This document shows positions 58,640-64,000 of a stretch of 64,000 nt of DNA, piece after piece; positions within the stretch are counted from its first letter, which is position 1; each line of letters begins with the position of its first letter. Source of the stretch: Prostheceraeus crozeri (taxonomy: Eukaryota; Platyhelminthes; Polycladida; Euryleptidae); assembly GCA_907163375.1 (NCBI GenBank), contig CAJQUW010015625.1:1-64000 (forward strand). The letters run 5' to 3'. Made by a program: the position numbers and the translations under genes. The notes beneath the pieces were generated by a model. It was not told the DNA's origin and made no database searches. It saw only the letters and a program-made list of their open reading frames with translations.

Positions 58640-59267
58640 TCTCTAAACATGGTGGCACCAGGTCGGGGTGTGGGGAGGTTTTAACAGGTGTCACCGTGTT
58701 TAAACATGTTAAAAGATGTTAAAACCTAAATTTAGCATATCTATAGTATATTATTACCGCATAACTTATAAAGTTTTGTTATAAAGAAATCATCCATTGA
58801 AAAGTCCATTAATTCATGCCAAATCTGTATTCAAATTACAATAACAAACATGTACGAAACTCTCAAAATTTGACTAAAACCTATGTAACAAACGTATCAC
58901 TTGGAAGGAATAACAAAAAATCAATTAATGGTTTGAGAAGCTAATAGAGTTTTATAGTATAAAAAGCAAATGCAAAGATCTAGAGTTCGGATTATTCTAT
59001 GACTGCTCGTCATCTGGGGCCGTATTGATAAAGCTAGCATTTGCTATAGCATTTCCTAGGGGTAGCGCTAGGCAAGTTGCTACTAGGAGTGGTAGCAACT
59101 TGAGTTCCGTATTAATAGAGAAAGCCTCGCGTCAACTCCGGCGCCAGTTAATGCTAGATCAGGTTTCATTGACGTGCCGATTCAGCGCGCAGCTGCATTC
59201 ACCACCTGCTCTTAACGCCCGGCAATCGAGTAATATAAGTAATGGCAGTAGGCGGGAGGACCATATC

Positions 59268-59519
59268 CAAGAAATTTTCAAAACTAAATTATTCTCTCCC
59301 GAAGTGTCTATGCCACAATAAAAGAACGATAAAGTTTATGTACAGAGTTGCCAACGTTTCGGGTCCTGACCCTTTCTCAAGTCTCTCTTTTACAGTCAAC
59401 TGCCTTGAGAAAGAGTCAGGACCCGAAACGCTGGCAACTCTGTACATAAACTTTATCTTTCTTTTATTGTGGCATAAATACTTCTCGGGAGAGAATAATT
59501 TAGTTTTGAAAATTTCTTG
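59268..59519. repeat. Near-perfect foldback repeat, 114-116 bp arms
   Basis: Arms 59268-59381 and 59404-59519 with a 22 bp loop. Both contain CGGGTCCTGACCCTTTCTCA (or complement), and read outward GGGTCAGGACCCGAAACG, a hairpin followed by CGAAACG like the terminal repeats of Penelope-like elements. ATCGAGTAATA lies on both sides (59225 and 59521), the left copy about 40 bp out. It may be a pair of inverted Penelope terminal repeats left after loss of the body. Confidence 0.75.
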
Positions 59520-59526
59520 AATCGAG

Positions 59527-60310
59527 TAATAGAAATCTGGCAATTTGACGCACATTCCGAGTGAAAATACACGTATGTTGAAGATCGCGCGTTCAGTGTT
59601 AACAATACAAGTGGGAATGTCGGAGATCAAAGCAGTTTCCTTCATTCCCGCCTGTTGACACTTATCATTCAGAGAAGATAAAACATCAAAATGATAACTG
59701 CCTTGCTAATGAACGATTGTTAAATGCATGAAATGGGGCTCATTTTAATCGAAATCACCTCTCGATCTTCATTCAATATGACATCAGAAAGAACCAATTT
59801 TGAAAGTTAAGAAAAAGAATTCACAGTAATGAATATGATGACGTCCTTAGCTTGCAGTGTTTAACGTCCAACACAATTGTAACTTAAACAGCTGAAATGT
59901 AACACGAATTTCAACAGTGAACTATTTGCGGTTGAAAGGATTAATCAAAGAATTTTAACCACTTGACATATCCGCACGTGCATTGAACTCCCAATTATGA
60001 TTACCGTAATAGCGAATTTAAAGCAATCCCTATATTTTGCTGGATTATGAGCAGGCCAGACTGGTGAATATTCTGATTATAGAAATCTGACAATTAGACA
60101 CTCACTTTGAGAGAAAATTTGTTCATGCGCGCGCGTTCGGCGTTAGCAATGCAAGGCTGGTTGTCGCTTGTCGGATATCAAAGCGATTACTGTCTTTCCC
60201 GCCCGGCTGTTGACACTTATCATTCAGAGAAGATAAAACATCAAATATATAAAACCTTGCTTATGAATATCGGTTGAATATCTCGATGCATAATGTGGGG
60301 CTCATTCCAA
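59527..60310. repeat. Diverged tandem duplication inside the nested element
   Basis: 59527-59760 and 60078-60310 share TAGAAATCTG(G/A)CAATT, the identical CACTTATCATTCAGAGAAGA run and GGGGCTCATT. The period is about 550 bp. The right copy is the more intact of the two at its left edge. Confidence 0.75.
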
Positions 60311-61440
60311 TCGGTATTATCTTCCGATCTTGTAGCATAGTAATTAGCCAAATTTGAAAGTGTAGAAGCAGTGTAGAAAACATTTCTAATAATATGTTAC
60401 CAAGCTAGTGACACAGCATGACGCCCATCCTATCGGACACGATGGAGCAATGACAGTCCAACTCAATGTGTAGTCTCAGTCTCTTATTATTTTGGTAGGT
60501 ATTGGATAATAATTCTTAACAATTAACATCTAAGCGTTGTGGGATCCTCTCATGCCATGATTGCTCTCTAATTAAGAATTCAAAGCATACGATAAAATCT
60601 GAGAAAGAAATATCAGAAAAGAAATCCCTCGAATCGCCCGACTTACTACATTGCGAATAAGTTGCTACATATAAATAAAAAGTGATGTATTATTGTAATT
60701 ACTATCTTGAACGTTTCTGATCAAGTCATTGGCAGTGTCAGATGTATTGATTGGGAGTTTTTTTTCTTACTTTCTGAATTTCTTCTATTGCTCTGAATTA
60801 TTTCTAAATTGCCTTCCAAGGCCTTCTGGAGAGAAAAATGTTTGTCAATTTATTGCCAATACGTCTTGATTCTTATCAGGCTACTGAGATAAAAATATTG
60901 CAATTCGATTACTTAGCTATTATAAGCACACTATCTCATCACAATTTTAATATCATGCAAATTTATCAACGATTGTGAATGTCAAGCAGTTTGAAATGTC
61001 TTCGTATGGGTATTTAGAAATTCGCTTGAGATTCTTAAAGAGCAAACCCAAGATTCAGTTAATTTGAAACTATGAAAATTACGGAATATTGGCACCGTTG
61101 TATTACTTCATACGCAGGCAATTAGTATCAATGATAATATATTTTGTCTCATTAAGTGAAATTCATAAATAGGAATATTGGTTGTCTAAATGTTGAAAAT
61201 AACTATCCATTTATCAGGACGCCTATTGCAAAAGTGTAATGCATAAATAGAATGTGTCGCTTAAATTCCATTTTAGAGCAGAATTTATTCAGTTATGGAA
61301 TAACTTCTATAATTGCAGTTTATGATTCGATATGTATATTCAAATTGGAAAAATCATGCACCCTCTTGAAGCCAATGCGCTCAACATTACTATGCTGTAA
61401 ACATCACATTTGATATCCTTCAATATTGCGCTTAAATATT
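60311..61440. other. Non-coding body of the nested element
   Basis: AT-rich sequence, no motif or repeat that I can identify. Confidence 0.5.
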
Positions 61441-61692
61441 TAATATAGCATCATCCCTAGCAAGGTCTCGACCTTGCTAGGGAATTTGCCATATTTTGGA
61501 CATAGCGTTAGGGTAATGCTAGCCTAGCACTAGGATAGTTACTATCTTTATTAATACGACAGCCTAGCGCTAGGTCTCAGACACAGTGCTAGGCTAGCGC
61601 TATCCCTTCGCTACCTTCATTAATGCGGAAGTTGCTACTAGGCTAGCACTAGGGTAGTGCTACGCTAGTGCTATCTTTATTAATATGGCCCC

Positions 61693-61962
61693 TGAACTAT
61701 CAAGTTCTTTGATAGATGTGACACGAAGACGTTTTTGCAGAGTGTCAGGTTTAAGTTTGCTTCTGAGCTTCGTTTGTTGTAGTGCCGCGTCACTAAACTT
61801 TCTTTCGACCGCCGCATTTGATGCTGGGATAGTTGATAATCGTATCATAAAATCCGTAAACGATTTGACTGTTTCCTTCCGGGCCAGGTTGTCGCGAACG
61901 TATCTCCAGCACGCTCTGGGATCCAGTTCGCTAAGTGTCGGCTGGAGGGCAGCACGCGGTCA
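61693..61962 (-). pseudogene. hAT transposase dimerisation-domain relic
   Basis: On the minus strand: PRACWRYVRDNLARKETVKS, then LSTIPASNAAVERKFSDAAL, then TKLRSKLKPDTLQKRLRV, breaking off where the nested GGGGCC element begins. W-x-Y-V and LSIPASSAAxERxFSxA followed by LRxxLxPxTLxxLL are the hAT C-terminal signature. A stop codon lies about 13 codons upstream (near 61962). The catalytic core is not recognisable. The strand and position fit the 58648-62473 element. Confidence 0.8.
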
Positions 61963-62139
61963 ATCTCCGTCTTCTCGCCAGGTATGGTTCAGCTTCATGG
62001 AAAATAACTTATATATTAAATAGAGGTTGCAGAAATAACAGCTGACTGCCTAGCTTCAATTAAATTGCGTAGACTGGTCGCCTCAAGACCCATTTCATAG
62101 GAATGTAGCAGGTATTCGACCATATAAACGACACATATT

Positions 62140-62215
62140 AGGCCTACCTATACATACCTATACCTACCTACACCTATACCTACCTAATGACACCTATAGG
62201 CCTACAATACATAGA
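62140..62215. repeat. Imperfect CTACCTATA-type microsatellite
   Basis: Runs of CCTACCTATAC and related words, low complexity. Confidence 0.8.
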
Positions 62216-62481
62216 TACAGGAATAAAAGCAAGATCATAATAGAACACTATCCAGATTACCCAAATCATCGGTTTTTCACATTAAATATCATTGTAAATG
62301 CGAAATATGCTGTGAAAATTGTCCATTCACAGACACATTTTGTAAAAAATTATCAGATTTGATAACTCACATCAGCGATTTTTACATCGTTTTAACAAGG
62401 TGTTAAAACCTAGGTTTTGACAGGGTTTTAACAGGGGTGTTAAAGCAGGGTTTTAAAACCTGGTGCCACCCTGTCTCTAAA

Positions 62482-63606
62482 TCTGCCAGCCTATTAAAAA
62501 CATTTCATCCGGCTGGTCGGTTGAAATTTAAGTTAAGTGATATACATTATTTAAAATTTAAGTATTTCTCTGTGAACGACCGTATTGACGATGAAAATTC
62601 TATAGAATAGATCACAGCAGTTCGGCTTGCGCAATTTGCTCACAATTGAAAACCTACGAAGTCATTTATGTGAACGTCTTTCTCGGGAATCCCTGCCCCA
62701 AACTTCCGGAGGGCTAAAATACTGAGATTTTTAGCAAAATATTAGAATTTTCTTCAGTAGAAAAACGAACAAAGATGAAAGTAACAGATTCATCAATAAA
62801 TCAACTTTTAGGTGTCTATTCAGTTTAATATTGCTCCAATAGTAAAGCACCAGCTGGCAATTGCTTTACTTCTTTTCGTGCTGTCGACAAAATATGAAAG
62901 TGTGATATACAAAAATACAAAATGTGAGAAGTTTGATATTGCAAAAACTCACTACACTAGATACACTACTTCACAATGACCAATGATTCTGTCTACCACA
63001 GACTATAGGTATTAGTAATTTCCTTAGTGGTTAGCACAAAATTGGATCCACCATAATTTCTGATTTTTTTGCAGAAGATTGGTAGATTACATTAGTGCCA
63101 TTCCTCTCTGGTGTCATCGGAGTTTTTCAAGCAACATTTCGGATTGTCAGCTATTTAAAATAGATTAATTACTATTATCTTTTATTACTTACTGGGTACT
63201 TACCGGAAATTTGTTGTCGCTGAGAGATTACCTTCAAATTTCCGCGAAATAAGCTATTAGGCCTTGAATGGACCGGGATGGTAACTACTAACGGAATTGA
63301 TATAACCCTACTATTTCCATTTTCTGACATCTATTAGCCACTTACTACCGAGTGGAAATTAAATCCGAGTAAAAGCAAACTTTTCTCTGAAAACGATCCA
63401 GATTGTGACGAAATACACATCGCTTTTACTTGCGCTTTCCGTCACTTAAATATTCGTAGAGTACGTGGATTCCCATTGATGTATCAAATCTTTACGAACA
63501 GCTTCATCGGTTTCAGATGTCTGCATTTTCTAGCCTTCTAGAGGTTATAGAATGTTAAATTGTCTCATTATGATTTCCACTGTTCAGTTCTGGTTCTGAA
63601 TTGTAG
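62482..63606. other. Last part of the PRIM2 intron
   Basis: Plain AT-rich sequence ending in a typical acceptor (GTTCTGAATTGTAG). No element recognised. Confidence 0.55.
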
Positions 63607-63996
63607 GTGCCCTTCACAGAAGTCTTAGATCTAGTTCGAAATCGAAGAGTTGTCCTAAGCGGCGGCATGGCCTACGTGCCGGAGAACGATTTGACAAGTT
63701 TGGTGGCTGCACGATTTCGGGCTCATCTCTCTCATGCCCTGTCTATCACTAGCCGCGCTCTCCCGTATCTGGAGGAGGATACTAGACTCTTGCCAATTCT
63801 CTCGTCCCTTAGTAAGCGCTATCTCGGCGAGGAATTCGGTAATCGAGAGACAACGACCGACGTTGTAACCGCCGACCAAATCGACAATCTCGCCAAGGTT
63901 CACTTCCCACCTTGCATGCAGCAGCTTCATCAGGCGTTGAGGCGTGATAGTCACTTGCGACACGGTGGAAGGATGCAATACGGACTCTTCCTCAAG
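63607..63996 (+). CDS. PRIM2: DNA primase large subunit, second coding exon (gene continues beyond the window)
   Basis: 130 codons in phase 0, from the TTGTAG acceptor to the donor AAG|GTAT at 63997. Text: VPFTEVLDLVRNRRVVLSGG, AYVPENDLTSLVAARFRAHL, SHALSITSRALPYLEED and HFPPCMQQLHQALRRDSHLR, then [12 protein letters not shown]. It aligns with vertebrate p58 IPFADALDLFRGRKVYL to [31 protein letters not shown]. The cysteine in FPPCM is the first of the four that hold the 4Fe-4S cluster, and the basic HLRHGGR segment belongs to the primer-initiation surface. Later exons with the other three cysteines lie outside the window. No frame damage. A minus-strand open frame over the same bases is a shadow. 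Confidence 0.96.
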
Positions 63997-64000
63997 GTAT

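Larger units (their letters stand above)
59016..61692. mobile_element. Nested element with GGGGCC ends and TAGCGCTA-rich termini (Harbinger-like?)
   Basis: The left end GGGGCCGTATTGATAAAGC and the inverted right end GGGGCCATATTAATAAAGA match well. Both termini are packed with GCTAGC, TAGCGCTAG and CTAGTAGCAACTT words (59032-59100; 61505-61680). GGGCC-starting ends with (A/G)TATT(A/G)ATAAAG resemble PIF/Harbinger-type non-autonomous elements. The flanking trinucleotides (TCT, TGA) do not form a clean duplication, so the superfamily is unproven. No transposase inside. Confidence 0.65.
58648..62473 (-). mobile_element. hAT transposon, 3826 bp, with nested elements
   Basis: Ends CATGGTGGCACCAGGT (58648) and, inverted, CAGGGTGGCACCAGGT (to 62473) match at 15 of 16. 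They are flanked by perfect 8 bp duplications TCTCTAAA (58640-58647 and 62474-62481). GTTTTAACA/TGTTAAAAC words crowd both subterminal regions. A hAT dimerisation domain relic lies inside on the minus strand. The nested 59016-61692 element accounts for most of the length. Confidence 0.9.
41684..63606 (+). other. PRIM2: PRIM2 intron, 21.9 kb
   Basis: The GTGAGT donor at 41684 pairs with the TTGTAG acceptor at 63605-63606. Protein text continues across it as GYFK/VPFTEVLDL, matching vertebrate IYKIPFADALDLF, so no exon is missing between them. The intron has been enlarged by transposon insertion. Identified elements account for about 12 kb of it. Confidence 0.93.

Noticed and set aside
59242..59645. 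Two overlapping frames on opposite strands with the same protein text
   Set aside because: A direct consequence of the foldback repeat at 59268-59519, so not evidence of a gene.
63655..63978. 107-codon minus-strand frame over the second PRIM2 exon
   Set aside because: Shadow of a well-supported exon on the + strand.
1..64000. Bacterial-type systems: CRISPR arrays, operons, toxin-antitoxin pairs
   Set aside because: No direct-repeat/spacer arrays, no clustered co-directional genes, and the spliced PRIM2 exons and retroelements show animal nuclear DNA.

Overview
The window looks like metazoan, intron-rich, AT-rich nuclear DNA, most likely from a marine or aquatic invertebrate. There are no operons and no ribosome-binding sites. 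The one confident host gene has spliced exons, and most of the rest is transposable-element wreckage: LINEs, a Penelope-like element, hAT, piggyBac, mariner, pogo, foldback elements and a minisatellite. The species cannot be named from the sequence.

Host gene. Two exons of the DNA primase large subunit (PRIM2, p58) lie on the + strand at about 41130-41683 and 63607-63996. They join in phase 0 and are separated by a 21.9 kb intron. The gene continues past the right edge. That intron holds a pogo relic, an interrupted orphan coding relic, a Penelope-like element with hammerhead-ribozyme motifs that is itself split by a LINE, a palindromic mariner split by an unfamiliar transposon, and a 3.8 kb hAT that contains further nested elements.

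Left part (1-26 kb). About 0.8-4.1 kb is a minisatellite of roughly 90 bp units, with a truncated LINE inserted between short direct repeats. A decayed LINE follows on the minus strand at 5.65-6.53 kb. About 12.8-16.7 kb is a diverged collinear tandem duplication with a younger 137 bp duplication inside it. Between these, long stretches carry no recognisable gene. A LINE C-terminus lies at 19.4-19.8 kb and a 1.06 kb hAT with an 8 bp target duplication at 24.1-25.2 kb.

Middle (26.9-39.5 kb). This is a deep stack of nested insertions. A foldback-type repeat pair (26890-27364 and its inverted partner) has a TA-flanked 1.39 kb transposon in its spacer. The inverted partner is split at a TGTGTA duplication by a 9.7 kb insertion. 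That insertion contains a DNA transposon with ATGATAT-rich ends, which contains an RTE-type LINE (minus strand). The LINE in turn is split by a 1.73 kb hAT (TSD TACAGTAC), which carries a foldback element, and by a 3.0 kb piggyBac (TTAA) with an almost complete transposase.

What works together. In each element the surviving protein domain (RT, APE endonuclease, GIY-YIG, DDE transposase) can be matched to its termini and target duplication, so insertion order can be read directly. I see no sign of a host defence operon, CRISPR array or RNA gene cluster. The most unusual signals are the ribozyme motifs in the Penelope terminal repeats and the 1.64 kb element at 55.5-57.2 kb, which has repeated GTCGCTGACTTA motifs and a protein I cannot assign to a named transposase superfamily.
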